A DNA stretch of 32,063 nt, from contig JABFSE010000037.1 in assembly GCA_013140765.1 (NCBI GenBank), positions 1 through 32,063 of the forward strand, written 5' to 3'. The first letter of the stretch is position 1. Each line of letters begins with the position of its first letter. This stretch comes from Sulfuriferula sp. GTDB taxonomy: Bacteria; Pseudomonadota; Gammaproteobacteria; Burkholderiales; Sulfuriferulaceae. Made by a program: the position numbers and the translations under genes. Under the pieces are notes generated by a model. That model was not told the origin of the DNA. It saw nothing but the letters and a program-made list of their open reading frames with translations, and made no database searches. This document shows positions 6,240 through 15,998 of the stretch, piece after piece.

Positions 6240-9200
6240 TTACGCGGTTAATACCAGCTCTGCGTCTGAGCCTGTAGCGACCAAATACTCCAGTGCGTGC
6301 GCCACAAATAGGGCGACTTCGTGCTTAGGGCGGCGATAAAACGCGACCCAAGCTAAATCACGACATTCACCATAGCGGCTAACATCGTCTGGATGCGCGT
6401 CTATCCACGCTAATCGTACCGCATGTCCTATTAGCACATCGACAATTAAATCGTCGGCAAAACATAAATTTGGGTTGGCTTGAAATACCGCGACCAAGGC
6501 TTGCAAACATTCTATGACTAATTGCCTATATTCTGGCGCGGTTATTTTGTTTAATAAATGGTCTATACGCAAGGCGAAATTTTTTTCTTCTGCGGTATTT
6601 TCCGATAGCATTTGCACGCTGTCTAGGCGATTTTTGCGGTGGTATTTATCGCCTATCAGCAAGGCGCGGCAATGCCGCAACAAGCCCCATACCTGGGGAT
6701 AAAACTGCTCGGGCAATCGCCCCAACGCACCCTGTACTTTGCGCCAATGCAGCCAATTATCCACTCGCGTGACAGCGGCTTCGTCGCTGTTCGCATCAAA
6801 TTGCACGCGCACCACTTCGCTAGGCGCAGTGCTTAAATGTAAGGATTCGGCCTGTCCTAGCTGGTTTTGCTCATCACCAAAATGCACTAAAGTATCGCGC
6901 AATAAAGCATATAACAGATGCGGCGGTTTATCCAATAACCTGTCAAAAGCCGCATCCAACGATAAATTGCGCTCCAATGCCACCGATGCAATCAATAGTT
7001 GCAACAAATGTCCCACGCGCAAGGTTAAAATATCGTGGATAAGCTCGACTTCATTTTTGGCGATTTGCCCCAGATAAATAATCAGCTCTTGCGTTAAAAT
7101 ACGCTCGCGTTCATCTTCGCCGCAAAACTGCCGTATCATGCTGACGATTTCAGTATTGTCCGCTGGCTCGCGAATAATGGCACTGCGGCTATAGGCACGA
7201 CCTACGGCTAACTGTTTTTGCCGCACCAGTATCTCCATTACGGCGACTTCTAAATGCGCATCCACCTTGCCCAATAAATCAGCGGCGCGGCGCAACACGC
7301 TCCAACAGCGTTGTTGCCCCGCACGTATAAATAAATCCAACGTGATTTCACTCAGCGTCAACGGCGTGGCACTCACAGGGTGCGACAAATCAGTGACATA
7401 ATCCGCACCATGTCGGTAATGCAATACCAGCAGCAATTCCATCTGCACATAAAGGCTAGTTTGTTGCGCTAATTGCTGGATTAAATTTGCACTATCTGCT
7501 TCTAGATCTAAAGTTGCAAAAGCCCCCTCCGTCAACGGTTCGGCACACGCTCCCGCCGCTAGTAACGGCAAATGCTGACTAGAGCGAGGCAAGCCGTCAT
7601 CGTCCAAATTAAATGTATCGCTGGTATAAATACGCTCTGCCGCTGTATTTTGTGCCAGTATGGATAAACGCCCCTGACGCACAGGCACGCCGTCCAAATC
7701 ACCACTTTCTATTTCACGCAATAAGTCATATAAAACATGGCTGTCAGCGGTATCCAGCATATCACGCGTAATCCACAGCGTGACCAGCGGCATACCTGCC
7801 TGCCGCCAGTAGCGATGCGCAAAACCGATTTCTGAACGCAGTTTGCCGCTTAAATAGACGTTGTCTAAATTCAGGTAAAAATCTTGTTGATCTAGCTGTT
7901 GCGGTATAAATACCACGCGCTGTCCCGCTAAGGTGTAAAGCCGCGACGTGGTTAGAATACGCATACGTCGAGATGGTCGCCCCGTCAAACCGAGCTTGGC
8001 ATTGCGCCCTAATACGCCGAATAACGCCATGAGCTTGCGTGGATGCGCTACTCGCAACGGACTGACTTCTTCTAACCGTTCTGCGCGTATGCCTTTACCT
8101 GCCAGCATTTCACGCACATCGGCACTTTCTGCCAACACGGCTATCTGTACTGGACGGTGATAACGCCGCCCTAAACGCAAACGCCGCCCCAAAGGGTCAA
8201 TGTCGGCGGGTTGCAATAAGTCGTCTTGTATCAGCTTACCCAGAATAAACAGGCTTTGCGCCCACACCAATGGCAGATTTTCATTCGCAACGCGTTGTTG
8301 GCTACCAGGCTGTTCGCGCTCTGCGGCTATTTTGTCAGCGGGAACAAAGTACAGCTCAGGTAGCAAGCGCAAGCCATTTTGCGGGATAGCGAGTCGATTT
8401 AGCGTATCGCGATAAAAAGTAGCTTCAACACGCTTGCCCAGAAACAAATTATTCAGCAATAAATAAGTAAAAAATAACGGCCATTCCGATTCTATATGCT
8501 CAAACTGAGATAACTCGTTTGCCTCGTAATACATACGCTCAGGGTCTTCCAGCACGGTTTGATGACCGTCCAGTAGGAAGCGTTTACAACCGTAAGCACC
8601 CTGTAGTTTATTGACGATATTACGCTGCGTCTGCGTGAGCGTTTCCATATTGCGCACGGAAAAAGCAGGAAAGCCTATCACTGACAACAACGCAGCATCG
8701 ACTTCTTTAGAATTGGATTCACGCGGCAATAGCGATTTAAGGGTGATTTCAGTACGCGCAATTTCGTCGGACAGAACGTGGACAGTCGAACGCTCATCGC
8801 CCTCGCCACCATACAGGTCAAAGCCATTAACCGCCTCTAACGCCGCCAATGCCATGCCGATAGAGCTAGTGTTAAGCTCCCTAACACCATGGTTGGTTTT
8901 ATGCCCACGCTCCCAAATGCCGTAATCGGGCGTGGAATAAGCGCGTCCTAGGTAATACACCAGATTTTGCACAAAATCGACTTCATCCTGATTAAACACG
9001 ATACGTAAACCAGAAGCCGTCATTTGCGCCAGCATGAGCACATAAAGCGATGTCGCATCGAGCTGTAAATGTCCCCAAGCATCATCACCGACGACTTCGC
9101 TACCTGTTTTGGTATCGTATTTGGCATGTAGCGCGTCCAGCGGATTTTGCCCATGTTTGAAAGCCTCAACCTTGTGCGCTTGGCGCATCATGGCAAACAA

Positions 9201-9536
9201 CAAACCGCGCATGAGTTTCACCACACTTTGCTCTAAAGCGTAACTACGCGCAGGCTCCAAATCCGCCCGCCGATAAGCGCGTGCCAGCCCCCATACCGCC
9301 AAAATACTGTAAACGTTATCACGCACCCAAGCATCGGTATAATCACCATGCGCGGTAATCGCGGTGCTGGCCGGCAATAAACCCGTGACGGGGTGTTGCC
9401 GCGCCAAAATGATACGCTCAACCTCATCGTCGAATTGATGCAGACGACTTAACTTCGCATCTTTGTCACGCTGATTGCTGGCCTTATTGCCCCAGCTTGG
9501 TGCGACGGCATCTTGCTCAAGCATATCATTTGCCAT
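6240..9536 (-). CDS. GH15 / phosphorylase kinase alpha-beta-like protein
   Basis: A 1098-aa cytoplasmic protein (no signal peptide). Residues about 45-430 form an (alpha/alpha)6 barrel of the glycoside hydrolase 15 superfamily as found in eukaryotic phosphorylase b kinase regulatory subunits: GDYTDAWVRDNVYS (64-77), GDDAWGHLQLDATSLY, then DYGIWERGH, whose Glu209 lies where GH15 enzymes carry the general acid. The long C-terminal part (about 450-1098) is helical and resembles the phosphorylase kinase C-terminal region rather than a starch-binding domain. Bacterial homologues are annotated as glycoside hydrolase family 15, but activity has not, to my knowledge, been shown for this type. AAGGA precedes ATG 9536. 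The gene stops 18 nt before glk, suggesting a role in glycogen or glucan turnover or its regulation. Confidence 0.85.
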   Translation of the reverse strand: MANDMLEQDAVAPSWGNKASNQRDKDAKLSRLHQFDDEVERIILARQHPVTGLLPASTAITAHGDYTDAWVRDNVYSILAVWGLARAYRRADLEPARSYALEQSVVKLMRGLLFAMMRQAHKVEAFKHGQNPLDALHAKYDTKTGSEVVGDDAWGHLQLDATSLYVLMLAQMTASGLRIVFNQDEVDFVQNLVYYLGRAYSTPDYGIWERGHKTNHGVRELNTSSIGMALAALEAVNGFDLYGGEGDERSTVHVLSDEIARTEITLKSLLPRESNSKEVDAALLSVIGFPAFSVRNMETLTQTQRNIVNKLQGAYGCKRFLLDGHQTVLEDPERMYYEANELSQFEHIESEWPLFFTYLLLNNLFLGKRVEATFYRDTLNRLAIPQNGLRLLPELYFVPADKIAAEREQPGSQQRVANENLPLVWAQSLFILGKLIQDDLLQPADIDPLGRRLRLGRRYHRPVQIAVLAESADVREMLAGKGIRAERLEEVSPLRVAHPRKLMALFGVLGRNAKLGLTGRPSRRMRILTTSRLYTLAGQRVVFIPQQLDQQDFYLNLDNVYLSGKLRSEIGFAHRYWRQAGMPLVTLWITRDMLDTADSHVLYDLLREIESGDLDGVPVRQGRLSILAQNTAAERIYTSDTFNLDDDGLPRSSQHLPLLAAGACAEPLTEGAFATLDLEADSANLIQQLAQQTSLYVQMELLLVLHYRHGADYVTDLSHPVSATPLTLSEITLDLFIRAGQQRCWSVLRRAADLLGKVDAHLEVAVMEILVRQKQLAVGRAYSRSAIIREPADNTEIVSMIRQFCGEDERERILTQELIIYLGQIAKNEVELIHDILTLRVGHLLQLLIASVALERNLSLDAAFDRLLDKPPHLLYALLRDTLVHFGDEQNQLGQAESLHLSTAPSEVVRVQFDANSDEAAVTRVDNWLHWRKVQGALGRLPEQFYPQVWGLLRHCRALLIGDKYHRKNRLDSVQMLSENTAEEKNFALRIDHLLNKITAPEYRQLVIECLQALVAVFQANPNLCFADDLIVDVLIGHAVRLAWIDAHPDDVSRYGECRDLAWVAFYRRPKHEVALFVAHALEYLVATGSDAELVLTA

Positions 9537-9699
9537 GTCGCTATTCCTTATTCATTATAAAACGTGCTGAAAGCGGTTTAAGCTATCAGTATAAGTAGAA
9601 TAAGAGATACAAGCACATTACATGCCTATGTAAGCAGGATAAGGGCTGGCGGGTGGCGTTACGATAGGAACAATCCGCACTGAAACTATAGCGGCTTAT

Positions 9700-10617
9700 T
9701 TACTCATCCAACCCACGAGCTTCATGTTCAACCGTCCCCAAGGTGGTAACGATTTCGCTTGCTGATGCGAGCATCTGCGTCCGACTGGCTGGGGTTTCTA
9801 GACTGATGCGACCTAGCGTGCCTAAGCGGTAATCTTGTAATAAGGTGATGCAGGCTTTTTCAAAATCGACCGCGCCGCCTTTGATACGGTAGCCACGTTT
9901 AGCGGCGATGGCTTCTATCACGGCGACAGCATCTTTGTCGCTGGTGTCGAAGCCGTAACGCAGGGTGAGTAGCGGCGCGTAATTTTGGAGTAAATTTTCG
10001 GCTAAAAAGGTGGCGACTTCTTCATCGATAATGGCGTTGCGGCCGATGGCGTGACTGGCAGCGAGCATCAAGCCGTCGCTAGGGTGAGCAATGCGCGGCC
10101 ACATCATACCTGGCGTATCGACCAATATCATATGGTCGTTCAGCTCTAGTTTTTGCTGGCTTTTAGTCACGGCGGGCTCGTCACCGACTTTGGCGACGCG
10201 ACGTTTTAACAAGGCATTCATTAAAGTTGATTTACCGACGTTGGGTATGCCCATAATCATCATGCGCAAAGGCTTAAGCGTCGTGCCACGATGCGACGCG
10301 AGGGTTAGACAAATGGCAGGAATCCGCGCCACATCGGCAGGTTTTTTGCATGATAGCGCAACCGCTTTTACGCCTTTTTGTTTGTTGTAGTATTCTAACC
10401 ACGCCTTGGTGGTGGCGGGGTCAGCGAGGTCGGCTTTGTTCAGTATTTTGAGGCAGGGGCGTTGGCGGAATACGCGCAACTCCTCTATGATGGGGTTGCT
10501 ACTGGCTTCGGGTAAACGCGCATCGAGCACCTCGATAACGATGTCGGTCAACGCCATGGTTTCGGCTGCTTTTTTTCGCGCCGAGGTCATATGTCCTGGA
10601 AACCATTGTATCGCCAT
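9700..10617 (-). CDS. ylqF: Ribosome biogenesis GTPase YlqF/RbgA
   Basis: Circularly permuted GTPase involved in late assembly of the 50S subunit. The order of G motifs is permuted: G4 NKAD (LNKADLAD) comes first, then the P-loop GIPNVGKST (G1), then VTKSQQ (G2) and DTPG (G3). The N-terminal IQWFPGHM is the family signature. The frame is open for 15 codons more, but ATG 10617 gives the conserved MAIQWFPGHM start (305 aa). The 163 bp between this stop and the GH15 start contain no gene. It is divergent from msrP, sharing an intergenic region of about 100 bp. Confidence 0.93.
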   Translation of the reverse strand: MAIQWFPGHMTSARKKAAETMALTDIVIEVLDARLPEASSNPIIEELRVFRQRPCLKILNKADLADPATTKAWLEYYNKQKGVKAVALSCKKPADVARIPAICLTLASHRGTTLKPLRMMIMGIPNVGKSTLMNALLKRRVAKVGDEPAVTKSQQKLELNDHMILVDTPGMMWPRIAHPSDGLMLAASHAIGRNAIIDEEVATFLAENLLQNYAPLLTLRYGFDTSDKDAVAVIEAIAAKRGYRIKGGAVDFEKACITLLQDYRLGTLGRISLETPASRTQMLASASEIVTTLGTVEHEARGLDE

Positions 10618-10717
10618 GATTATTGTCTGCTTTAATTCAAAAACGCATTTTACATGAATCATGAGGAACTAAGCGGTTTGTTACTGAGTCACTGTTGCAC
10701 TCACTAGGAGAAATCAA

Positions 10718-11650
10718 ATGTTAATTCGCCGCCCTCACGATATTGCATCATCTGAAATCACACCCGAAGCGATTTATCGCCAACGTCGATTGTTTATGCA
10801 GGCCGGGGCAACCTTGGCAGCGGCAGCATTGATGCCGAATGTGAGCGAGGCTAATGTGCGTTTATCAGCGGCAGCGAACGCGCGTTACAGCACCACCGAG
10901 CCCCCTACCAGTTATAAGGATGTGACAACCTATAACAATTATTACGAGTTTGGTACGGGTAAATCCGACCCCGCTGAAAACGCGCAACAATTCAAAACAC
11001 GTCCTTGGACGGTCAGCATAGAGGGCGAAGTGAAGCATCCTAAAGTCTGGGATATAGACGCGTTGACCAAGGCTTTTCCGCTCGAAGACAGGATTTATCG
11101 CCTGCGCTGTGTGGAAGGCTGGTCTATGGTGATACCGTGGGTAGGGTTTCCGTTGGCGAGTTTAATCAAACAGGCCGAGCCGACGGGCAATGCCAAATAT
11201 GTAGAATTTATTACCCTGCATGACCCCGCACAAATGGCAGGGCAACGGCGCGGGGTGCTGGATTGGCCTTATACTGAAGGCTTGCGTTTGGACGAGGCGA
11301 TGAATCCGCTGACATTGATGGCGGTAGGTTTGTACGGGCAAACGCTACCAAATCAAAATGGTGCGCCGATACGCTTGGTCGTGCCGTGGAAATACGGCTT
11401 TAAGAGCGCAAAAGCTATCGTGCGCATTCGCTTCACCGACAAACAGCCGCGCACAGCGTGGGGGCGTGCCGCACCGAGTGAGTATGGCTTTTATTCCAAT
11501 GTAAATCCTACCGTTGATCACCCCCGCTGGAGCCAAGCGCGGGAACGTCGCATAGGCGAGTTTTTCAAGCGCGATACGCAGATGTTTAACGGCTATGGTG
11601 AGCAGGTCGCACAGCTGTATCGCGGCATGGATTTGCGTGAAGATTTCTAG
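10718..11650 (+). CDS. msrP: Protein-methionine-sulfoxide reductase catalytic subunit MsrP (YedY)
   Basis: Periplasmic molybdopterin enzyme that reduces methionine sulfoxide in envelope proteins, drawing electrons from the membrane partner MsrQ. It carries a twin-arginine signal ([10 protein letters not shown], 21-30) followed by a hydrophobic stretch ending before residue 46, as needed for export of the folded Mo protein. Cys131 in [11 protein letters not shown] is the molybdenum ligand of the sulfite oxidase fold. The conserved VGFPLASLI and [11 protein letters not shown] segments follow. The 310-aa length is normal. AGGAG lies 7 nt upstream of ATG 10718. msrQ follows immediately. Confidence 0.95.
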   Translation: MLIRRPHDIASSEITPEAIYRQRRLFMQAGATLAAAALMPNVSEANVRLSAAANARYSTTEPPTSYKDVTTYNNYYEFGTGKSDPAENAQQFKTRPWTVSIEGEVKHPKVWDIDALTKAFPLEDRIYRLRCVEGWSMVIPWVGFPLASLIKQAEPTGNAKYVEFITLHDPAQMAGQRRGVLDWPYTEGLRLDEAMNPLTLMAVGLYGQTLPNQNGAPIRLVVPWKYGFKSAKAIVRIRFTDKQPRTAWGRAAPSEYGFYSNVNPTVDHPRWSQARERRIGEFFKRDTQMFNGYGEQVAQLYRGMDLREDF

Positions 11651-11656
11651 TTGTAT

Positions 11657-12238
11657 ATGAACATTAACCGCCTTAAAGCCGCCCTGTTTTTGCTGGCACT
11701 GTATCCCTTGGCACGGCTGCTAGTGTTGGCGTTTAGCGATGGCTTGGGCGCGAATCCTATCGAATTCATCACCCGTTCAACGGGAACATGGACATTGGTC
11801 GGGCTGATGCTGACACTCACGGTTACGCCATTGCGTAAAATCACAGGCTGGCATCAGTTATTACGCATACGCCGCATGTTGGGGCTGTTCAGTTTCTTTT
11901 ATGCCAGCTTGCACTTCATCACTTACATTTGGCTGGATCAGTTTTTTGATTTTTCCGCCATCTTGCACGACATATATAAACGCCCGTTCATCACCGTGGG
12001 CTTCGTTGCGTTTCTGTTACTCATCCCGCTGGCGTTGACTTCCAGCAATGCGATGATACGACGACTAGGTGCGCTACGCTGGCAAAAACTGCATAAATTG
12101 GTTTATTTAATCGCTATTTTAGGCGTATTGCATTATATCTGGCTGGTAAAAAAAGACCTGACGCAACCGCTGATTTATGCCACAGTGCTGACATTATTGT
12201 TAGGTTGGCGCGTGTGGAATGCGCAGAAAGTTAAATGA
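11657..12238 (+). CDS. msrQ: Heme-binding membrane subunit MsrQ (YedZ)
   Basis: Inner-membrane b-heme protein of the ferric reductase-like family that passes electrons to MsrP. The 193-aa product has about six hydrophobic helices, with histidines in ITGWHQLLRIRRMLGLFSF, ASLHFITYIW, KLHKLVYLIAI and VLHYIW, which match the heme ligands and neighbours of the family. A TTG at 11651 is also in frame, but the ATG at 11657 (MNINRLKAALF) is the more natural start. The TGA stop overlaps the ATG of phr by 4 nt, indicating translational coupling. Confidence 0.93.
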   Translation: MNINRLKAALFLLALYPLARLLVLAFSDGLGANPIEFITRSTGTWTLVGLMLTLTVTPLRKITGWHQLLRIRRMLGLFSFFYASLHFITYIWLDQFFDFSAILHDIYKRPFITVGFVAFLLLIPLALTSSNAMIRRLGALRWQKLHKLVYLIAILGVLHYIWLVKKDLTQPLIYATVLTLLLGWRVWNAQKVK

Positions 12239-13668
12239 ATACAGCATTAGTTTGGTTACGCCGAGATTTACGTTTATATGACCATGCCGCCTTGTACCAC
12301 GCCAGCAAAGCGGCGCAAAAAGTGGTGCTGGTATTTATTTTTGACACCGACATACTCGCAGACTTACCCCGTGCCGACAGGCGAGTCGCATTTATTTGGG
12401 CGAGTTTGCACGAACTTAAAACCACATTAGAAAGCCACGGTAGCAGTTTAATTGTTAGGCATGGGCGTGCGCTGGATTTGATACCGCAATTAGCGGTTGA
12501 GTTTGACGCAAGCGCGGTGTTTTGCAACCGTGATTACGAGCCAGCGGCGATTGCCCGTGATACTCAAGTGGCCGACCAACTACAACGTGACGGGCGCATG
12601 TTACATAGCTATAAAGATCAAGTAATTTTTGAATGCGACGAGGTGCTAACGCAAGCTGGCAAACCGTTCAGTGTATTTACACCATACAAAAACGCTTGGC
12701 TCAAACGCCTTACACCGTTTTATCTACTAGCCTATCCTGTACGCACCCTAGCGTTTGCGGCACTGCCTGTACAAACGATGATTAACTTGGCAGAGCTGGG
12801 GTTTGAAGCTGATAGTTTGGCTGACTCGCCGATTAAAACAGGCAACGACGGCGCAATGCGAACTTGGCAAGATTTTCAAACCCGCATCGCGCATTATCAA
12901 GACACGCGCAATTTTCCCGCCATCAAAGGACCGTCTTATCTATCGGTGCATCTGCGCTTTGGCACGTTGTCTATTCGTCAATTAGCCAGTTATGCCTATC
13001 ATCATGGCGGGGCAGGGGCAGAAACGTGGCTGTCTGAGCTGATATGGCGCGAGTTTTACCAGCAAATTTTGTGGCATCATCCGCAGCTTGCCGCTGGACG
13101 GGCTTATAAGGCTGATTTTGATACCCTAGTTTGGCCTAATCCAGCAGGACATTTTGCGGCCTGGTGCGAGGCGCGTACAGGTTATCCGCTCATAGACGCG
13201 GCAATGCGGCAATTAAATCAAACAGGCTACATGCACAATCGCTTGCGTATGGTGACGGCGGCTTTTTTAGTCAAAGATTTACATGTCGATTGGCGGCTGG
13301 GTGAGGCGTATTTTGCGCAACACCTGATAGATTTTGACCTTGCGGCAAATAACGGCGGCTGGCAATGGAGTGCGTCAACTGGCTGCGATGCACAGCCTTG
13401 GTTTCGGATTTTTAACCCGATTACACAGTCAGAAAAATTTGATCCTGACGGTAAATTTATTAAACGCTATGTGCCTGAATTATCTGCGTTACCCGCTAAA
13501 TATATACATGCGCCGTGGTTGCTTACTCTGACTCAGCAAAACTTGTTTAACGTGCGCATTGGCGTAGATTATCCCGCCCCGCTCGTCGATCATGCCTGCG
13601 CACGTAAGCTAACGTTAGCACTATATGACTTGGGCAATGAAGGTGATAAACTAGAACGGTTGATTTAA
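12235..13668 (+). CDS. phr: Deoxyribodipyrimidine (CPD) photolyase
   Basis: Light-driven repair enzyme for cyclobutane pyrimidine dimers, 477 aa as usual for class I. The N-terminal antenna domain begins with ALVWLRRDLRLYDH. The C-terminal FAD domain has PLIDAAMRQLNQTGYMHNRLRM-type sequence (catalytic core around residues 318-345) and WQWSASTGCDAQPWFRIFNP. Cys in TGCDA replaces the more common Thr or Val but lies beside, not in, the flavin contacts known to be essential. The ATGA overlap with msrQ puts it in the same operon, giving an oxidation- and light-damage theme. A 15-nt gap separates it from the response regulator gene. Confidence 0.93.
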   Translation: MNTALVWLRRDLRLYDHAALYHASKAAQKVVLVFIFDTDILADLPRADRRVAFIWASLHELKTTLESHGSSLIVRHGRALDLIPQLAVEFDASAVFCNRDYEPAAIARDTQVADQLQRDGRMLHSYKDQVIFECDEVLTQAGKPFSVFTPYKNAWLKRLTPFYLLAYPVRTLAFAALPVQTMINLAELGFEADSLADSPIKTGNDGAMRTWQDFQTRIAHYQDTRNFPAIKGPSYLSVHLRFGTLSIRQLASYAYHHGGAGAETWLSELIWREFYQQILWHHPQLAAGRAYKADFDTLVWPNPAGHFAAWCEARTGYPLIDAAMRQLNQTGYMHNRLRMVTAAFLVKDLHVDWRLGEAYFAQHLIDFDLAANNGGWQWSASTGCDAQPWFRIFNPITQSEKFDPDGKFIKRYVPELSALPAKYIHAPWLLTLTQQNLFNVRIGVDYPAPLVDHACARKLTLALYDLGNEGDKLERLI

Positions 13669-13683
13669 CCATGGTTTTACAGC

Positions 13684-14379
13684 ATGCCTACAATCGCCTA
13701 TTTAGAAGACGAAACCGAAATAGCAACCGCTACCCGTGACCTACTGGCTCAGCAGGGTTATGAAGTGACTTGGTTTGCTCGAGGGCTAGATTGCGCGAAA
13801 GCGGTGACCCAAGGGAATTTTGATTTATGCTTGCTAGATTGGGTAGTGCCTGACATGTCGGGTGCGGATGTGCTTACGGCGATTAAATTGCACTTAAAAG
13901 CAGCCGCGCCACCCGTTATATTTTTAACAGGTCGCGATAGCGAAGCGGATATGTTACAGATTTTCGCCGCTGGTGCTGACGATTATATAGTCAAACCACC
14001 ACATCCCGCGCTGTTATTGGCACGCTTGCAAGCGGTGTTGCGACGTGCGGGCGTGACTGCGAATGCCAGTGACGCGGCGCAAAGCTGGGGGGATTTATCC
14101 GCTGATTTTGATCGCGGCACGATTAGCCTGCATGGGCAACCCGTCAGCCTAGGTCGGCACGAAGCCGCATTGGCAATGCTGTTCCTGCAAAACATCGGTA
14201 ATTTATTCTCCCGTGAACGTTTAATACAAAACGTATTCGGCTTAAATGAGCACGTAGAAACACGCGCTTTAGATGTGCATATCAGCACGCTACGACGTAA
14301 GCTGGAATTACGCCCAGAGTCGGGTTGGCGGCTGGTTTCTGTGTATGGTTTGGGATATAGGTTAGAGCGAATAATATGA
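13684..14379 (+). CDS. OmpR/PhoB-type response regulator
   Basis: The receiver domain covers residues 1-120: acidic pocket Glu8-Asp9, phosphoacceptor Asp52 in CLLDW, Thr82 in FLTG and Lys104 in VKPP. A winged-helix DNA-binding domain covers about 130-231, with the recognition segment ALDVHISTLRRKLE and the YGLGYRL end. The likely kinase is the CHASE2 histidine kinase two genes downstream; the FecR protein between them overlaps this gene by 4 nt. No good ribosome binding site was seen before ATG 13684, so translation may be coupled to phr. Target genes are unknown. Confidence 0.93.
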   Translation: MPTIAYLEDETEIATATRDLLAQQGYEVTWFARGLDCAKAVTQGNFDLCLLDWVVPDMSGADVLTAIKLHLKAAAPPVIFLTGRDSEADMLQIFAAGADDYIVKPPHPALLLARLQAVLRRAGVTANASDAAQSWGDLSADFDRGTISLHGQPVSLGRHEAALAMLFLQNIGNLFSRERLIQNVFGLNEHVETRALDVHISTLRRKLELRPESGWRLVSVYGLGYRLERII

Positions 14380-15995
14380 ACTACAAACTTGCATACCTAT
14401 GCTTATTCGCTTTATCAAGCACGGTCAGTGCCGCAGATAGCAGCACGCCCGATTGGCTATATACCGTGCGCCCTAGTGATACTTTAATCGGTATCGCTAA
14501 GACCTACTTAAAACAACCGCAAAACTGGCAACCCTTACAGCGTGACAACCATATTGCTAACGCGACGGCTATTCCACCTGGTACACAATTACGCATCCCC
14601 GCCAATTTATTGAGACACGCTCCCAGTGCCGCCAAACTCATCGCTATCACTGGCAAAGTGCAATATCGCTTGGGCACTGAGCCTTGGCAAGTTGCGAGTA
14701 TAGGGCAACAACTCACCGTGGGCGCAGAAATCATGACATCCGCTGATGGCTATGCACTACTCGAGCTGGCAAATGGCACGCGTGTTGCCTTGCAGGCCTC
14801 GTCAGATATAGTCATGGATACACTGAGCTTATATGCCAACGGCTTAATGGCAGACACGCGCTTGCGCTTGCAAAGTGGTCAAACTAGCATATTGGATAAT
14901 CCACAACGCCGCCCTAATCAAAACTTACGCATCATCACCCCAACCGCACAAGCCGTCGTGCGCGGCACTGAGTTTCGCGTCGGTGTAGATGGGCAATTAA
15001 CGCGTGAAGAAACCTTAGCAGGCGGCATTGCGCTAAGCGCGGCGAACAAAACCATAGCCGTGGATAAGGGCACGGGGACGCTGTCTAAAGATGGTCAACC
15101 GCCATTGCCGCCCGTCACCTTGCTACCTGCGCCTGATGTCAGTGCCTTACCTAAGCAAATCGAACGCTTACCTATCCGCTTTACTATGCCTGAATTAGCG
15201 AAGGCCCAGGCTTGGCATGGTGAGATTGTCGCCAGTGCGCATCCAGAAAATGTATTACTAGATAAAACCAGCCCCAACCAGAACTTGGGCTTTGCTGATT
15301 TACCTAATGGCGATTATATCTTGCGCCTGCGCGGTGTCGATGCACTGGGCTTGCAAGGTTATGACGCGGTGCACAAATTTACCGTGTTTGCGCGACCTTT
15401 CCCCGCCCCTGCCAATCAACCCACGGCAGGCGCAGTGGTGCGTAGCGCACGACCCGTATTTGCCTGGGGTGAGCTAGTCGGCGTTACCAGCACCCACATT
15501 CAAATCGCGACGACGGCTGATTTCAAACAGCCGTTGTTTGACACACAAGCCAACACGAGTCGCTGGACACCAACGAGCGACTTACCGACAGGCACGCTCT
15601 ATTGGCGCACTGCCAGCAGCGACACTGCGCAAGGACCGTGGGGCGACGCAGTTAAATTCACCTACAAACCCGCGCCTGATGCGGTGGATACCAGCAAAGC
15701 CGCGCTACGTTTCGACGAAGATTATTTGTACTATGATTTGCCACAACCAGCCATCGGTTTGCATTACCAAATTGCGCTATCTAAATCTGCCACCATGCAA
15801 CCGTTGCTTGGCACGGCACTGGACAATCATAACGGCTTAATCAAATTACCCCGCCCACGCTTTGGTGATTACTATTTAAGCATTGCGCAAGTTGACGACA
15901 ATGACGGCACGGCTGGTCCTGCGACCGTGCAAAAAATCAACGTGCCTATTTCTTCAGCGGTGTGGCTACTCGCGCCATTATTACTGTTACATTAA
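14376..15995 (+). CDS. Periplasmic LysM / FecR-domain protein
   Basis: A 539-aa exported protein. Signal peptide 1-19 (cleavage after STVSA) is followed by a LysM motif at about 29-77 (YTVRPSDTLIGIAKTYL, typical peptidoglycan-binding start). A FecR domain lies at about 87-215 (GEVQ-like GKVQYRLG, TPTAQAVVRGTEFRVG). Then come two fibronectin- or Ig-like repeats to about 520, each with a Y/LxWR pattern (TLYWRTASS, GDYYLSIAQ). It ends in a short hydrophobic tail (SSAVWLLAPLLLLH) that may anchor it. In several betaproteobacteria such proteins sit with a CHASE2 kinase and an OmpR regulator, so it probably acts as a cell-wall-linked sensor or accessory. It overlaps the regulator gene by ATGA and ends one codon before the kinase start. 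Confidence 0.88.
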   Translation: MNYKLAYLCLFALSSTVSAADSSTPDWLYTVRPSDTLIGIAKTYLKQPQNWQPLQRDNHIANATAIPPGTQLRIPANLLRHAPSAAKLIAITGKVQYRLGTEPWQVASIGQQLTVGAEIMTSADGYALLELANGTRVALQASSDIVMDTLSLYANGLMADTRLRLQSGQTSILDNPQRRPNQNLRIITPTAQAVVRGTEFRVGVDGQLTREETLAGGIALSAANKTIAVDKGTGTLSKDGQPPLPPVTLLPAPDVSALPKQIERLPIRFTMPELAKAQAWHGEIVASAHPENVLLDKTSPNQNLGFADLPNGDYILRLRGVDALGLQGYDAVHKFTVFARPFPAPANQPTAGAVVRSARPVFAWGELVGVTSTHIQIATTADFKQPLFDTQANTSRWTPTSDLPTGTLYWRTASSDTAQGPWGDAVKFTYKPAPDAVDTSKAALRFDEDYLYYDLPQPAIGLHYQIALSKSATMQPLLGTALDNHNGLIKLPRPRFGDYYLSIAQVDDNDGTAGPATVQKINVPISSAVWLLAPLLLLH

Positions 15996-15998
15996 ACC

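Noticed and set aside
9554-9559. TATAAT on the minus strand upstream of the GH15-like gene.
   Set aside because: Transcription from it would start about at the ribosome binding site of the gene, leaving almost no leader, and no -35 is present at 17 bp.
9618-9633. Small palindrome TTACAT-GCCT-ATGTAA between ylqF and the GH15-like gene.
   Set aside because: Six-base arms are too short to claim a terminator or operator without comparison, and no T-run follows.
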